64,000 bases of DNA from Streptomyces sp. DH41 (GCF_029813785.1 NZ_JARVKY010000014.1:62001-126000), one strand, 5' to 3'. Shown: positions 16,813 through 25,732, counted from the stretch's first letter. Made by a program: numbers and translations. Notes: generated by a model from the sequence alone, not told the origin.

Positions 16813-17832
16813 GTGATCGAGCTCGAGGGGGTTCCCGAGCTGGTCGACCCGGTCATGGTGGCCGCGTTCGAGGGCTGGAACGACGCCGGCGACGCCGCCT
16901 CCACCGCGGTCGCGCATCTCGACAGGGAGTGGAAGGGCGAGGTGTTCGCGGCGCTCGACGCCGAGGACTACTACGACTTCCAGGTCAACCGTCCCACGGT
17001 GTTCGTGGAGGCGGGCGTCCGCAAGATCACGTGGCCGACGACGAGACTGTCGGTGATCCGGGTCGGCGGCGACAAACCGCGTGACCTGGTGCTGGTCCGC
17101 GGTATCGAGCCGTCCATGCGCTGGCGCTCGTTCTGCAACGAGCTGCTCGGCTTCGCCCACGAGCTGGGCGTCGAGCTGGTGGTCGTCCTGGGCGCCCTGC
17201 TGGGCGACACCCCCCACACCCGTCCGGTCCCGGTCAGCGGGACCACGTCGGACGCCGACCTGGCCCGGCGCATGGACCTGGAGGAGACCAGGTACGAGGG
17301 GCCCACGGGCATCGTCGGCATCCTCCAGGAGGCGTGCACGCACGCGGGCGTACCGGCCGTGTCGCTGTGGGCGGCGGTGCCGCACTACGTGTCGCAGCCA
17401 CCGAACCCGAAGGCCACGCTGGCCCTGCTGAACCGGCTCGAGGACCTCATCGGCGTGCGCATCCCGCTGGGCGAGCTGCCCGAGGACGCGCGGGCCTGGC
17501 AGGTGGGTGTGGACCAGCTGGCCGCCGAGGACAGCGAGGTCGCCGAGTACGTCCAGTCGCTGGAGGAGGCCCGGGACACCGCGGAGCTGCCGGAGGCGTC
17601 GGGCGAGGCGATCGCCCGCGAGTTCGAGCGGTATCTGCGGCGCAGGGACGGCTCCGGTCCCGGCGGTACGGGCGGACCGGGTGGCCACGCCACGGCTGAC
17701 GGCACGGACGGCGCGCCGGGGACGCCGGGGACGCCGCATCTGCGGGACAGCCCCGGCGGCCGGTCCCGTCCGCCGAGGCCTCCGAGGCCGCCGAAGGCGA
17801 GTGGGGACGACGAGGAGTCGTCGGAGGACTGA
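16813..17832 (+). CDS. PAC2-family protein (proteasome-assembly-chaperone-like fold)
   Basis: 339 residues from GTG 16813, preceded by GGAAGGAGG. The PAC2 domain begins at once with VPELVDPVMVAAFEGWNDAGDA, typical of the actinobacterial family; it has an alpha/beta fold related to eukaryotic proteasome assembly chaperone 2. Whether the bacterial protein acts on proteasomes is not settled. The last 60 residues are a Gly/Pro-rich linker ending in an acidic tail (DDEESSED), probably disordered. It is convergent with mshC. Confidence 0.9.
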   Translation: MIELEGVPELVDPVMVAAFEGWNDAGDAASTAVAHLDREWKGEVFAALDAEDYYDFQVNRPTVFVEAGVRKITWPTTRLSVIRVGGDKPRDLVLVRGIEPSMRWRSFCNELLGFAHELGVELVVVLGALLGDTPHTRPVPVSGTTSDADLARRMDLEETRYEGPTGIVGILQEACTHAGVPAVSLWAAVPHYVSQPPNPKATLALLNRLEDLIGVRIPLGELPEDARAWQVGVDQLAAEDSEVAEYVQSLEEARDTAELPEASGEAIAREFERYLRRRDGSGPGGTGGPGGHATADGTDGAPGTPGTPHLRDSPGGRSRPPRPPRPPKASGDDEESSED

Positions 17833-17839
17833 GCCGACG

Positions 17840-17878
17840 GGACAGGGGCCGCTTCCCGCCGGGAAGCGGCCCCTGTCC
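17840..17878. terminator. bidirectional terminator between PAC2 gene and mshC
   Basis: An 18-bp perfect stem (17840-17857 with 17861-17878) has a 3-nt loop. It lies between stops at 17832 (+) and 17909 (-). Confidence 0.9.
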
Positions 17879-17908
17879 GCGTGGTTCGCCTGTTGGTGGT
17901 TCGCCTGC

Positions 17909-19138
17909 TTACAGTGCTACGCCCAGCAGCGCGTCGACCGCGCGGGAGACGACGCCGGGGGCGCCGATGTCCGTACCGCCGCTCTCCTGCTGGAGCGCGG
18001 CCCAGCGGTCGACGGCCTCGAGCGCGGCCGGGGAGTCCAGGTCGTTCGCGAGGGCCTCGCGAATCTCCTCGACGAGCGCCTCGGCGGACGGGCCGTCGGG
18101 CCGGGAGACGGCCGCGCGCCAGCGCTCCAGCCGGGCGAGGGCGTCCTGGAGCACCTGGTCGGTCCACTCCCAGTCGGAGCGGTAGTGGTGGGCGAGCAGC
18201 GTGAGCCGGATGGCGGCCGGGTCGACGCCCTCGCCGCGCAGCTTCGAGACGAAGACCAGGTTGCCCTTGGACTTGGACATCTTCTCGCCGTCGAGACCGA
18301 CCATGCCGGCGTGGACGTACGCCTTGGCCATGGGGAACTCGCCGGTGAGCGCCTGGGCGTGCGAGGCGCCCATCTCGTGGTGCGGGAAGGCGAGGTCGCT
18401 GCCGCCGCCCTGGACGTCGAAGCCCATGCCGAGGTGGTCGAGGGCGATGGCCACGCACTCGATGTGCCAACCGGGGCGTCCGCGGCCGAGGGAGCCGCCG
18501 TCCCAGCTGGGCTCGCCCTCCCGGGCCGCCATCCACAGCATCGGGTCGAGCGGGTTCTTCTTGCCCGGCCGGTCCGGGTCGCCGCCCCGCTCGGCGGAGA
18601 GCAGCCGCATGGCGGCGGCGTCGAGGTGGGACACGCCGCCGAAGTGGGGGTCGGACTCCACGGAGAAGTAGATGTCGCCTTCGAGCTCGTACGCCGCGCC
18701 CCCGTCCCGCAGGCGCTCGACGAGCGGGACGATGCCGGGTATGGCCTCCACGGCGCCTATGTAGTGCCGCGGCGGCAGCATCCGCAGCGCCGTCATGTCC
18801 TCGCGGAAGAGGGCGGTCTCCTTCTCGGCGAGGGCGGTCCAGTCGACGCCGTCGCGCACGGCCCGCTCCAGCAGCGGGTCGTCCACGTCGGTGACGTTCT
18901 GGACGTAGTGAACCTGCCGCTTGGTGTCGAGCCACACGCGCTGCACGAGGTCGAACGCGTTGTAGGTCGCCGCGTGTCCCATGTGGGTGGCGTCGTACGG
19001 CGTGATGCCGCAGACATAGATGCGGGCGACGGGACCGGGGTCGAGAGTGACCAGGCCTCCGGTCGCGGTGTCGTGGATCCTCAGGTCGCGGCCCTGACCA
19101 GGCAGGGCGGGGACCTCGGAAGCGGGCCAGGCATGCAT
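17909..19138 (-). CDS. mshC: mycothiol synthesis cysteine ligase MshC
   Basis: 409 residues. MshC is a cysteinyl-tRNA synthetase relative that joins cysteine to the amino group of GlcN-Ins in mycothiol synthesis. The zinc-binding cysteine is C43 in YVCGITPYD, the HIGH-type ATP motif is HMGH at residues 52-55, and KMSKS is at 286-290. Length and the GITPYDATHMGHA signature distinguish it from CysS, which is longer with a tRNA-binding tail. A -10 (TAGGCT) six bases before the ATG suggests a leaderless transcript. It lies downstream of the kinase-like, DUF3090 and histidine phosphatase genes on the same strand. Confidence 0.96.
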   Translation of the reverse strand: MHAWPASEVPALPGQGRDLRIHDTATGGLVTLDPGPVARIYVCGITPYDATHMGHAATYNAFDLVQRVWLDTKRQVHYVQNVTDVDDPLLERAVRDGVDWTALAEKETALFREDMTALRMLPPRHYIGAVEAIPGIVPLVERLRDGGAAYELEGDIYFSVESDPHFGGVSHLDAAAMRLLSAERGGDPDRPGKKNPLDPMLWMAAREGEPSWDGGSLGRGRPGWHIECVAIALDHLGMGFDVQGGGSDLAFPHHEMGASHAQALTGEFPMAKAYVHAGMVGLDGEKMSKSKGNLVFVSKLRGEGVDPAAIRLTLLAHHYRSDWEWTDQVLQDALARLERWRAAVSRPDGPSAEALVEEIREALANDLDSPAALEAVDRWAALQQESGGTDIGAPGVVSRAVDALLGVAL

Positions 19139-19144
19139 GTCATG

Positions 19145-19150
19145 AGCCTA
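19145..19150 (-). promoter_or_regulatory. -10 element of mshC (leaderless type)
   Basis: TAGGCT on the minus strand is followed by six bases and then the mshC ATG. No good -35 is visible at 17-18 bp. Confidence 0.5.
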
Positions 19151-19271
19151 ACCGGACGGATGTTCCGTACACGAACCGGACCGGTCCGGATGGCCGGTAA
19201 GGCGCTCTTGCGTCACACCGCCCGCTGTGCGGGGACACCGGCCGTCGTGCTTGTCGAGCGACACCGGGTGG

Positions 19272-20102
19272 CTACACCGGCGGCCAGGGGATGGCCGGCC
19301 ACTCGCCGCTCGGTTCGGGGTGCTTGCCGGCGGCCAGCAACGCCTCCACACGCCCGCGGGTGGCGTCGAGCTCCGCCGGGGTGATGAGCGGGCCGAGCCG
19401 GACCGCCAGGGGCCCGTCGTCCGTCAGGGCCTGCCTGAGGGCGTCGAGCACCGCCAGGGCCTCCCCGGTGAGGGGATCGCCCGCCCAGCCCCACAGCAGG
19501 GTCCTCAGCTTGTTCTCGGCGTGGAAGGTCACCCCGTGGTCGATGCCGTACAGCCGCTCATCGGCCGAGGGCAGCAGATGGCCGCCCTTGCGGTCGGCGT
19601 TGTTGATCACGGCGTCCAGGACGGCGAGCCGGCGCAGCCGCTCGTCGTCGGCGTGCACGAGCAGCGCGGTGCGGCCCTCGCCGACCTCGGCGAAGACGAC
19701 CGCCTTCCAGCCGGGGCCGGGCTCCTCGTCCTCCACCAGGGCGAGCAGTTCCGTCTCCGGCACCGTCTCGATCCACAGCTGGCACATGCCCTCGCCGTAC
19801 GGCCCGTCGCGCAGCACGGTGGGCGGCACGAGGCCCCAGCCGGTCGCCTCGGAGACCTCGTAGGCGGCGACCTCGCGCCGGGCGAGGTCGCCGTCGGGGA
19901 AGTCCCACAGGGGCCGCTCCCCGGCGACCGGCTTGTAGACGCAGGCGGCCTCGCGCCCCTCGTGCGTCACCGTGCAGTACAGCGCCGCGTTGGAGGCGTC
20001 GCGGATGCGTCCGCGTACGGTCAGCTCGCCCAGCGCGAGCAATTCGGCGGCCGCCACGTCGGTGGTCACGCTCCGCGGCGGTATCCGTTCTGGCGCGGAC
20101 AT
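19272..20102 (-). CDS. kinase-like protein, SCO1664/TIGR03843 family
   Basis: 276 residues. The family is related to phosphatidylinositol 3/4-kinases and HipA-type folds. Kinase-like features visible are K57 in CVYKP (ATP lysine position), a catalytic-loop-like NADRKGGH with D170, and a metal-binding IDHG with D188 in place of DFG. All the expected acidic residues are kept, so it looks active, but its substrate is unknown. The ATG at 20102 lies inside the 3' end of the upstream DUF3090 gene (37-bp overlap), so the two are translationally coupled. From memory, M. tuberculosis has the same neighbours in the same order (Rv2133c to Rv2135c). Confidence 0.88.
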   Translation of the reverse strand: MSAPERIPPRSVTTDVAAAELLALGELTVRGRIRDASNAALYCTVTHEGREAACVYKPVAGERPLWDFPDGDLARREVAAYEVSEATGWGLVPPTVLRDGPYGEGMCQLWIETVPETELLALVEDEEPGPGWKAVVFAEVGEGRTALLVHADDERLRRLAVLDAVINNADRKGGHLLPSADERLYGIDHGVTFHAENKLRTLLWGWAGDPLTGEALAVLDALRQALTDDGPLAVRLGPLITPAELDATRGRVEALLAAGKHPEPSGEWPAIPWPPV

Positions 20103-20656
20103 ACGTGTCCTTCCGGGTCGAGCGGGAGGCTGCACAGCGGGCACGGCGGCCGCCCGGCGTTGACTACGTCGAGGGCGCGTTTGGCGAAGGCCCTGGCCTG
20201 CGCGCCGGTGAGCCGGACCCGCAGCATCGGGGGGCCGTTCTCCTCGTCCTGGAGCAGCCGCTCCTCGGCCTCCGCCAGGTCCTCCTCGGACTCGGCGTCC
20301 AGCTCCACGAGTGCCTGCGCCTCGACGATCATGCGCTGGTCGTCGCCGTCCCAGGCCAGCGCCATGGTGCCGACCCTGAACTCTTCCTCGACGGGGGCGT
20401 CCAGCGGGGCGGTGTCGGCGGGCTCGGTGGGAGCCATGGCGGGGACGACGGTGCTGCCGCCGCTGCGCCGTACGACCTCGTCGAGGAGTTCGTCCATGCG
20501 CTCGGCGAGGGCGGCGACCTGGGTCTTCTCCAGGGCCACGCTGGTCACCCGGGAGCCTGCGGTGGCCTGGAGGAAGAACGTACGGCGCCCGGGCAGCCCG
20601 ACCGTACCGGCCACGAAACGTTCCGGTTGGTCGTAGAGGAACACCTGACGGGACAC
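20066..20656 (-). CDS. DUF3090 family protein
   Basis: 196 residues from a GTG at 20656; the sequence SRQVFLYDQPERFVAGTVG at the N-terminus is the family hallmark. Residues about 125-150 are strongly acidic. Near the C-terminus, CPLCSLPLDPEGHVCPR places three cysteines and a histidine like a small zinc ribbon. No function is established. It overlaps the kinase-like gene by 37 bp and lies 88 bp after the histidine phosphatase gene, and these three genes travel together in actinobacteria as far as I recall. Confidence 0.88.
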   Translation of the reverse strand: MSRQVFLYDQPERFVAGTVGLPGRRTFFLQATAGSRVTSVALEKTQVAALAERMDELLDEVVRRSGGSTVVPAMAPTEPADTAPLDAPVEEEFRVGTMALAWDGDDQRMIVEAQALVELDAESEEDLAEAEERLLQDEENGPPMLRVRLTGAQARAFAKRALDVVNAGRPPCPLCSLPLDPEGHVCPRQNGYRRGA

Positions 20657-20744
20657 GTCCTGTCTCCATGGAAGTCGGGGGAAGCGGGGAAAGCGGGAAT
20701 GCGGGGGCACTGCTGCGACCGCCTCACCCTACTGCGGCCGACGA

Positions 20745-21431
20745 TCACGGTGCGCCCGCACCACCACCGACCGGGGCCTGGTCGCCCGGGGGTTCCTCGT
20801 GGGGGGCGAGGGAGGCGAAGTCGCCGGTGTCGCCGAGGCGGACGAGGAACGGGCGCAGCCGGGTGTAGCGGATCGCGGTGACGGAGCAGGGCTCGACGGA
20901 GATCCGCTGGAAGAGGTCGAGATGCAGGCCGAGGGCCTCCGCGACGAGGGACTTGATGATGTCGCCGTGGGAGCACATCAGGTAGACGGCGTCGGGGCCG
21001 TGGTCGCGCTCCACGCGCGCGTTCCACTCGCGTACCGCCTCGGCGGCGCGGGTCTGCATCGCGCGCATCGACTCGCCGCCGGGGAACGCCGCGGCGGAGG
21101 GGTGCGCCTGGACCACCTCCATCAGCGGCTCGTCCGCCAGCTCGGCGAGCTTGCGGCCGGACCAGTCGCCGTAGTGGCACTCCCCGATCCGTTCGTCGGT
21201 GTGCGCCTTCAGCTCGGGCCGGGCGTCGAGCAGGGGGCGGATCGTCTCCTGGCAGCGCTGCAGCGGGCTGGTGACGACCTCGGAGAACGGCAGGGCGGCG
21301 AGCCGGCCGGGCAGCGCGGCGGCCTGTGCGGCCCCGCGTTCGTCGAGGGCGACGCCGGGCGTCCAGCCGGCGAGCAGCCCCTCGGTGTTGGCGGTGGAAC
21401 GTCCGTGCCTGACCAGGATCAGCGTGGGCAT
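20745..21431 (-). CDS. histidine phosphatase family protein (MSMEG_4193 type)
   Basis: 228 residues from ATG 21431. The catalytic histidine is in LVRHGRSTANTEG (RHG at residues 7-9), and the second histidine is in LMCSHGDIIKSL. This is the phosphoglycerate-mutase-like branch of histidine phosphatases, which hydrolyse small phosphate esters. It is the first gene of the phosphatase / DUF3090 / kinase-like run, so a phosphorylation-dephosphorylation pair acting on one metabolite is plausible but unproven. Only 52 bp separate its start from the divergent corA. Confidence 0.9.
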   Translation of the reverse strand: MPTLILVRHGRSTANTEGLLAGWTPGVALDERGAAQAAALPGRLAALPFSEVVTSPLQRCQETIRPLLDARPELKAHTDERIGECHYGDWSGRKLAELADEPLMEVVQAHPSAAAFPGGESMRAMQTRAAEAVREWNARVERDHGPDAVYLMCSHGDIIKSLVAEALGLHLDLFQRISVEPCSVTAIRYTRLRPFLVRLGDTGDFASLAPHEEPPGDQAPVGGGAGAP

Positions 21432-21483
21432 GCGCACAGGGTAGGCATACGGCGCGGTGCGCGGGCACCGGGGTGAGGGGAGA

Positions 21484-22488
21484 ATGCGTTCGGTGATCGT
21501 CGACTGTGCCATCTACCGGGACGGGCGCCGCACGGACGGGCCCGAGGACCTCTCCGACGCGCTCGGCGAGGCCCGGACCGCGGGCGCCTTCGTCTGGATC
21601 GGGCTCCACGAGCCGACGGAGGAGGAGTTCGACCTGGTCACCGAGGAGTTCGGGCTGCATCCACTGGCGGTGGAGGACGCGCTCAAGGCCCACCAGCGGC
21701 CCAAGCTGGAGGTGTACGAGGACTCGCTCTTCGCCGTCCTCAAGCCGGTGGTGTACGAGCCGGAGAGCGACGCCGTCTCGACCGGCGAGCTCATGATCTT
21801 TTTGGGTGACGCGTTCGTGGTGGTCGTCCGGCACGGCGGGGGCGCCCCGCTGAAGGCCGTACGGCAGCGTCTGGAGCACGAGCCCGAACTGCTCGGCAAG
21901 GGGCCCACCGCGGTGCTGTACGCGATAGCGGACGCCGCCGTCGACCACTACCTGGAGGTGGCGGTCGAGCTGCAGAACGACCTGGAGGAGCTGGAGGCGG
22001 AGGTCTTCTCGCCGGACGGTGGCGGCTCCCGGCACACCGCGTCGCGGATCTACACGTTCAAGCGGCAGGTCCTGGAGTTCCGCCGGGCGACGGGTCCGCT
22101 GGCGCCGCCGCTGGCCCGGCTGGCCGGGGCGGGGGCGTTCGGCGCCGGCGTGCCGTTCGTGGACGACCGGGCGCGGCCGTTCTTCCGCGATGTGAGCGAC
22201 CACCTCACGCGCGTGAACGAGTCGGTCGAGGCCCTGGACCGGCTGGTCTCCGACATCCTTTCGGCCCATCTGGCGCAGACCGGCGTCCGGCAGAACGACG
22301 ACATGCGGAAGATCTCCGCGTGGGCGGCCATGGCGGCGGTCCCCACGATGCTCGCGGGCGTCTACGGCATGAACTTCGACCACATGCCGGAACTGCACTG
22401 GGAGTGGGGCTACCCGGCGGTGATCGTGGTGATGGCCGCTCTGGAGGTGCTGTTGTTCCGGCTGTTCAAGCGCCGGGGCTGGCTGTAG
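21484..22488 (+). CDS. corA: CorA-type magnesium/divalent cation transporter
   Basis: 334 residues from ATG 21484. The long cytoplasmic N-terminal domain is followed by two C-terminal membrane helices. The selectivity motif YGMNFDHMPEL lies near residue 295 between the helices, confirming the CorA family. The protein forms a pentameric Mg2+ (or Co2+) channel. Upstream GGTGAGGGGAG supplies the ribosome site. Divergent from the histidine phosphatase gene and convergent with the ferritin-like gene, with 54 bp between stops. Confidence 0.94.
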   Translation: MRSVIVDCAIYRDGRRTDGPEDLSDALGEARTAGAFVWIGLHEPTEEEFDLVTEEFGLHPLAVEDALKAHQRPKLEVYEDSLFAVLKPVVYEPESDAVSTGELMIFLGDAFVVVVRHGGGAPLKAVRQRLEHEPELLGKGPTAVLYAIADAAVDHYLEVAVELQNDLEELEAEVFSPDGGGSRHTASRIYTFKRQVLEFRRATGPLAPPLARLAGAGAFGAGVPFVDDRARPFFRDVSDHLTRVNESVEALDRLVSDILSAHLAQTGVRQNDDMRKISAWAAMAAVPTMLAGVYGMNFDHMPELHWEWGYPAVIVVMAALEVLLFRLFKRRGWL

Positions 22489-22542
22489 GGCCGCAGGCCG
22501 CGTAAGGGGCGGGCCGCGGAGTCGCGGAAGGGCCCGGCGCCG

Positions 22543-23331
22543 TCAGGCGACCTCGGGGGCCGCGGCGGCGGGTCCGCCCAGCGCGTCGCGCCGTTCCGGT
22601 GTCCGCAGGGTCACCATGCGGTGCCGGCCGGCCAGTCGCTCGTAGGCGTACATCGCGTGGATGCCCGCCGCGAGCAGCGCCGACCTGGCGCGCGACCAGC
22701 CGAGGAGGCGCCCCATGCGGGCCATCACCGCGAGGCTGACGTCCCGGTGGACGCGGATCTCGGCGAGCGCGCACTCGCGCAGCGTCCGCCGGATGTACCG
22801 GCCGTGCCCGGCCGCGGCGTAGCGCAGCAGCTCCTCGTGGGTGTAGGCGAGGTGGTTGTCCTCGTCGGCCGAGATCATCCGGACGGCACGGCCCAGGTCC
22901 GGGTGGTCCGCGAAGTACTTGAGGAGCATCGCCATCTGTTCGGCCGCGCGCTGCTCGGTGACCCTGCTGTGCGCGAGGTAGGTGATGATGTCCCGCACCG
23001 TCAGGGGCTGGTCCGCCTTGAGTTTCTCGTGGGAGAGGCCGATGCCGCGCCGCTCCAGGAGCATGGTGTAGTCGGTCTCGGGGGGCACCTCCACAGGGTC
23101 GAGACCGCGTTTCTTCAGCAGGGCGTAAAAAATCCGTCCGTGCTTGTCCTCGTCCGCGCCGTGCCGGGTGATCTTGGGCGCGAGGGCGCGCTCGCTCTCC
23201 GGCACCAGCGCCGCGATGCGCGCGTTCTCCCAGCCGCCCTGCGACTCGCCGCCGGCCGCGATGGAGCAGAAGAGACGGAACGACTCGTCGTTGTCGAGGA
23301 TCTCCTGGAACAGACTCTTGGCCGAAAGCAT
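22543..23331 (-). CDS. ferritin-like diiron-domain protein
   Basis: 262 residues from ATG 23331, supported by GAGAGG eight bases upstream; a GTG at 23340 is the alternative. Helical throughout. Two ExxH-type metal motifs are seen, ADEDKHGRIFY near residues 60-70 and SADEDNHLAYTHEEL near 155-170, as in the rubrerythrin/ferritin-like superfamily. It may oxidise or store iron or act as an oxygenase; the reaction is not known. The gene stands alone with no obvious partner. Confidence 0.85.
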   Translation of the reverse strand: MLSAKSLFQEILDNDESFRLFCSIAAGGESQGGWENARIAALVPESERALAPKITRHGADEDKHGRIFYALLKKRGLDPVEVPPETDYTMLLERRGIGLSHEKLKADQPLTVRDIITYLAHSRVTEQRAAEQMAMLLKYFADHPDLGRAVRMISADEDNHLAYTHEELLRYAAAGHGRYIRRTLRECALAEIRVHRDVSLAVMARMGRLLGWSRARSALLAAGIHAMYAYERLAGRHRMVTLRTPERRDALGGPAAAAPEVA

Positions 23332-23509
23332 CGCTGGCACCTCTCTGCCGCCGCGGCACTTCGCCGGCTCCGCGGGCTTCGCGAAGTACGAGTCAAGTGC
23401 GGGAGAGGGGACTCGGCAACAGGTGCGGCGGCCGACTCAGCCAGAAGAAGGACGCGCGGGGACACGAGAAGGCGTAACCCCTCACGCGCGGGAGCGTTGT
23501 TCTCCGTGA

Positions 23510-23550
23510 CGGCCGTGGCGGGGAAGACCCCCGAGCCCCCACCACGGCCG
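23510..23550 (-). terminator. terminator after the F420 oxidoreductase gene
   Basis: Nine-base arms CGGCCGTGG (23510-23518) and CCACGGCCG (23542-23550) pair, extended inward by a GGGG/CCCC segment. It begins 28 bp beyond the stop at 23578. The remaining 23332-23509 shows nothing clear. Confidence 0.6.
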
Positions 23551-23577
23551 CGAGAACCTACCGGCACCCCTGACCTC

Positions 23578-24633
23578 CTAGGCCAGTCCGGCGCGCTCCA
23601 GGGCCTCGGTGCCGGCGCGGAGCGCGGCGATCCGCTCGTCGAGCGTGAAGCCGGCGGGGGCGAGCGTCAGCGTGGTGACACCGGCGGCGGCGTAGGCCTT
23701 CATCCGGTCCGCGATGCGGTCGACGGAGCCGAGCAGCGTCGTCCGGTCGATCAGGTCGTGCGGTACGGCGGCGCCGGCGCCCTGCTTGTCGCCGGACAGG
23801 TACTTGTCCTGGATCTCGGCGGCCTCCGCCTCGTACCCCATGCGCTGGGCCAGCTGGTTGTAGAAGTTCTGCTTGCGGCTGCCCATGCCGCCGACGTAGA
23901 GCGCGGTGTACGGGCGGAAGGTGTCGGCGAGCGTCGTGACGTCCTTGTCGTCGCCGAGGGCCAGCGGCAGGGTCGGGCAGACGTCGAAGCCGTCGAGGGT
24001 CTTCCCGGCCTTCTCGCGCCCGGCGCGCAGGTGCCGGATCGCGGTGTCCTCCAGGTGGTCGGCGGACGGGAAGATGAGCAGGGCGCCGTCGGCGATCTCA
24101 CCGGTCTGTTCGAGGTTCTTCGGGCCGATCGCCGCGACGTAGAGCGGGATGTGCTCGCGCTGCGGGTGCACGGTCAGCTTGATCGGCTTGCCGGGGCCGC
24201 CGGGCAGCGGCAGCGTCCAGTGCTGTCCCTCGTACGACAGCCGCTCCCGGGTCATCGCCTTGCGCACGATCTCGACGTACTCGCGGGTGCGGGCGAGCGG
24301 CTTGTCGAACTTGACGCCGTACCAGCCCTCGGAGACCTGCGGGCCGGAGACACCGAGGCCGAGGCGGAAACGGCCCTTGGAGAGGGAGTCCAGCGTGGCG
24401 GCCGTCATCGCGGTCATCGCGGGCTGGCGGGCCGGGATCTGGAAGATGGCCGAACCCACGTCGATGCGCTCGGTCTGGGCGGCGACCCAGGTGAGCACGG
24501 TGGCCGCGTCGGAGCCGTAGGCCTCGGCGGCCCAGCACACGGCGTAGCCGAGCCGGTCGGCCTCCTGGGCCACGGCCAGGTTGTCCGCGTCCATTCCGGC
24601 ACCCCAGTAGCCGAGGTTGATCCCGAGCTGCAT
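23578..24633 (-). CDS. LLM-class F420-dependent oxidoreductase
   Basis: 351 residues with the bacterial luciferase-like TIM barrel. The N-terminus MQLGINLGYWG and the stretch RFRLGLGVSGPQVSEGWYG are typical of F420-dependent members, as is the TRERLSYEGQHW region. It should use reduced coenzyme F420 to transfer hydride to an unidentified substrate. The start is the ATG at 24633, with AGGGGA upstream. A perfect palindrome, TTACTGATCAGTAA, lies 13-26 bp before the start and should allow tight repression. Divergent from an aldo/keto reductase. Confidence 0.92.
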   Translation of the reverse strand: MQLGINLGYWGAGMDADNLAVAQEADRLGYAVCWAAEAYGSDAATVLTWVAAQTERIDVGSAIFQIPARQPAMTAMTAATLDSLSKGRFRLGLGVSGPQVSEGWYGVKFDKPLARTREYVEIVRKAMTRERLSYEGQHWTLPLPGGPGKPIKLTVHPQREHIPLYVAAIGPKNLEQTGEIADGALLIFPSADHLEDTAIRHLRAGREKAGKTLDGFDVCPTLPLALGDDKDVTTLADTFRPYTALYVGGMGSRKQNFYNQLAQRMGYEAEAAEIQDKYLSGDKQGAGAAVPHDLIDRTTLLGSVDRIADRMKAYAAAGVTTLTLAPAGFTLDERIAALRAGTEALERAGLA

Positions 24634-24645
24634 GGCCGATTCCCC

Positions 24646-24659
24646 TTACTGATCAGTAA
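24646..24659. promoter_or_regulatory. putative TetR operator TTACTGATCAGTAA
   Basis: A perfect 14-bp palindrome 13-26 bp upstream of the F420 oxidoreductase start. Form and length suit a TetR-family repressor. No regulator gene is next to it, so it would be a remote target. Confidence 0.65.
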
Positions 24660-24745
24660 CGTCTTTGGTGCCCCGACCTTAGCGTGGGAATTCGGTTGTC
24701 CACAGGCCCCCACAGCGCAAGCCGTGGCCAGTAATGTCGGCGTTC

Positions 24746-25732
24746 ATGGAGCAGAGGCATCTCGGCCGCACCGGCCTGCGCGTGTCCCGCATCGGTCTCG
24801 GCACCCTGACCTGGGGCCGGGACACGGACGAGCACGACGCCGCGGACCTCTTGAAGACCTTCTGGGAAGCGGGCGGGACCCTCGTCGACACCGCGGACGT
24901 GTACGGCGACGGGGAGTCCGAGTACCTGCTCGGGCGGCTCATGGAGGGCCTGGTGCCGCGCCGGGACCTGGTGATCTCGACGAAGGCCGGCAGCGTGCCG
25001 GATCCCGACCGCCGCTTCGACGGTTCGCGTGCCCATCTGCTCTCCGCCCTGGACGCCTCGCTGGCCCGCCTCGGCACGGACCACGTCGACGTGTGGCACC
25101 TGCACGCCTTCGACCCGCACACGCCGCTGGAGGAGACCCTGCACGCCCTCGACGTGGCGGTGAGCAGCGGCCGTACCCGGTACGCGGGTGCCTCCAACTT
25201 CTGCGGCTGGCAACTGGCCAAGGCCGCGACCTGGCAGCTGGCGGCGCCGGGTGTACGGAACCGGCTGGCGAGCACGCAGATGGAGTACTCGCTGCTCCAG
25301 CGCGGCATCGAGCGCGAGGTGCTGCCGGCCGCCCTCGACCTGGGGATCGGCCTGCTGCCCTCCTCGCCGCTGGGGCGCGGCGTCCTCACCGGCAAGTACC
25401 GGGGGGAGGCGACGCCGTCGGACTCGCGCGGCGCCTCGGAGCATCTGGCCCCGTTCGTCGCGCCCTACCTCGACGAGACGGCCGGCCACATCGTGGACGC
25501 GGTGGCGACGGCGGCGGACGGCCTCGCGGTGACCCCGCTCCAGGTGGCGCTGGCCTGGGTCCGCGACCGGCCCGGCGTGGTCGCCCCGATCGTCGGCGCG
25601 CGCAACGCGCGGCAGCTCACGGCGGCGTTGTCAGTGGAGACCCTTAGTCTTCCTGACGAGATCTGCCGGGCTCTCGACGACGTGTCGGCGCCCGTGCACC
25701 GCTATCCCGATCACGACTGGAGCACGCTGTGA
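24746..25732 (+). CDS. aldo/keto reductase
   Basis: 328 residues. The catalytic tetrad is visible: Asp and Tyr in VDTADVYGDGESE, Lys in ISTKAG and His in VWHLHAFD. The NADPH site is in the C-terminal region PIVGARNARQL. It reduces carbonyl compounds with NADPH; the substrate is unknown. There is no Shine-Dalgarno, but TAATGT at 24732-24737 lies eight bases before the ATG, suggesting a leaderless message. The stop overlaps the GTG of the next gene by four bases, so the two form an operon. Confidence 0.92.
   Translation: MEQRHLGRTGLRVSRIGLGTLTWGRDTDEHDAADLLKTFWEAGGTLVDTADVYGDGESEYLLGRLMEGLVPRRDLVISTKAGSVPDPDRRFDGSRAHLLSALDASLARLGTDHVDVWHLHAFDPHTPLEETLHALDVAVSSGRTRYAGASNFCGWQLAKAATWQLAAPGVRNRLASTQMEYSLLQRGIEREVLPAALDLGIGLLPSSPLGRGVLTGKYRGEATPSDSRGASEHLAPFVAPYLDETAGHIVDAVATAADGLAVTPLQVALAWVRDRPGVVAPIVGARNARQLTAALSVETLSLPDEICRALDDVSAPVHRYPDHDWSTL

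Noticed and set aside
22621..25647. A 1008-codon plus-strand frame
   Set aside because: It runs antisense to the ferritin-like and F420 oxidoreductase genes and into another frame of the aldo/keto reductase. No family features.
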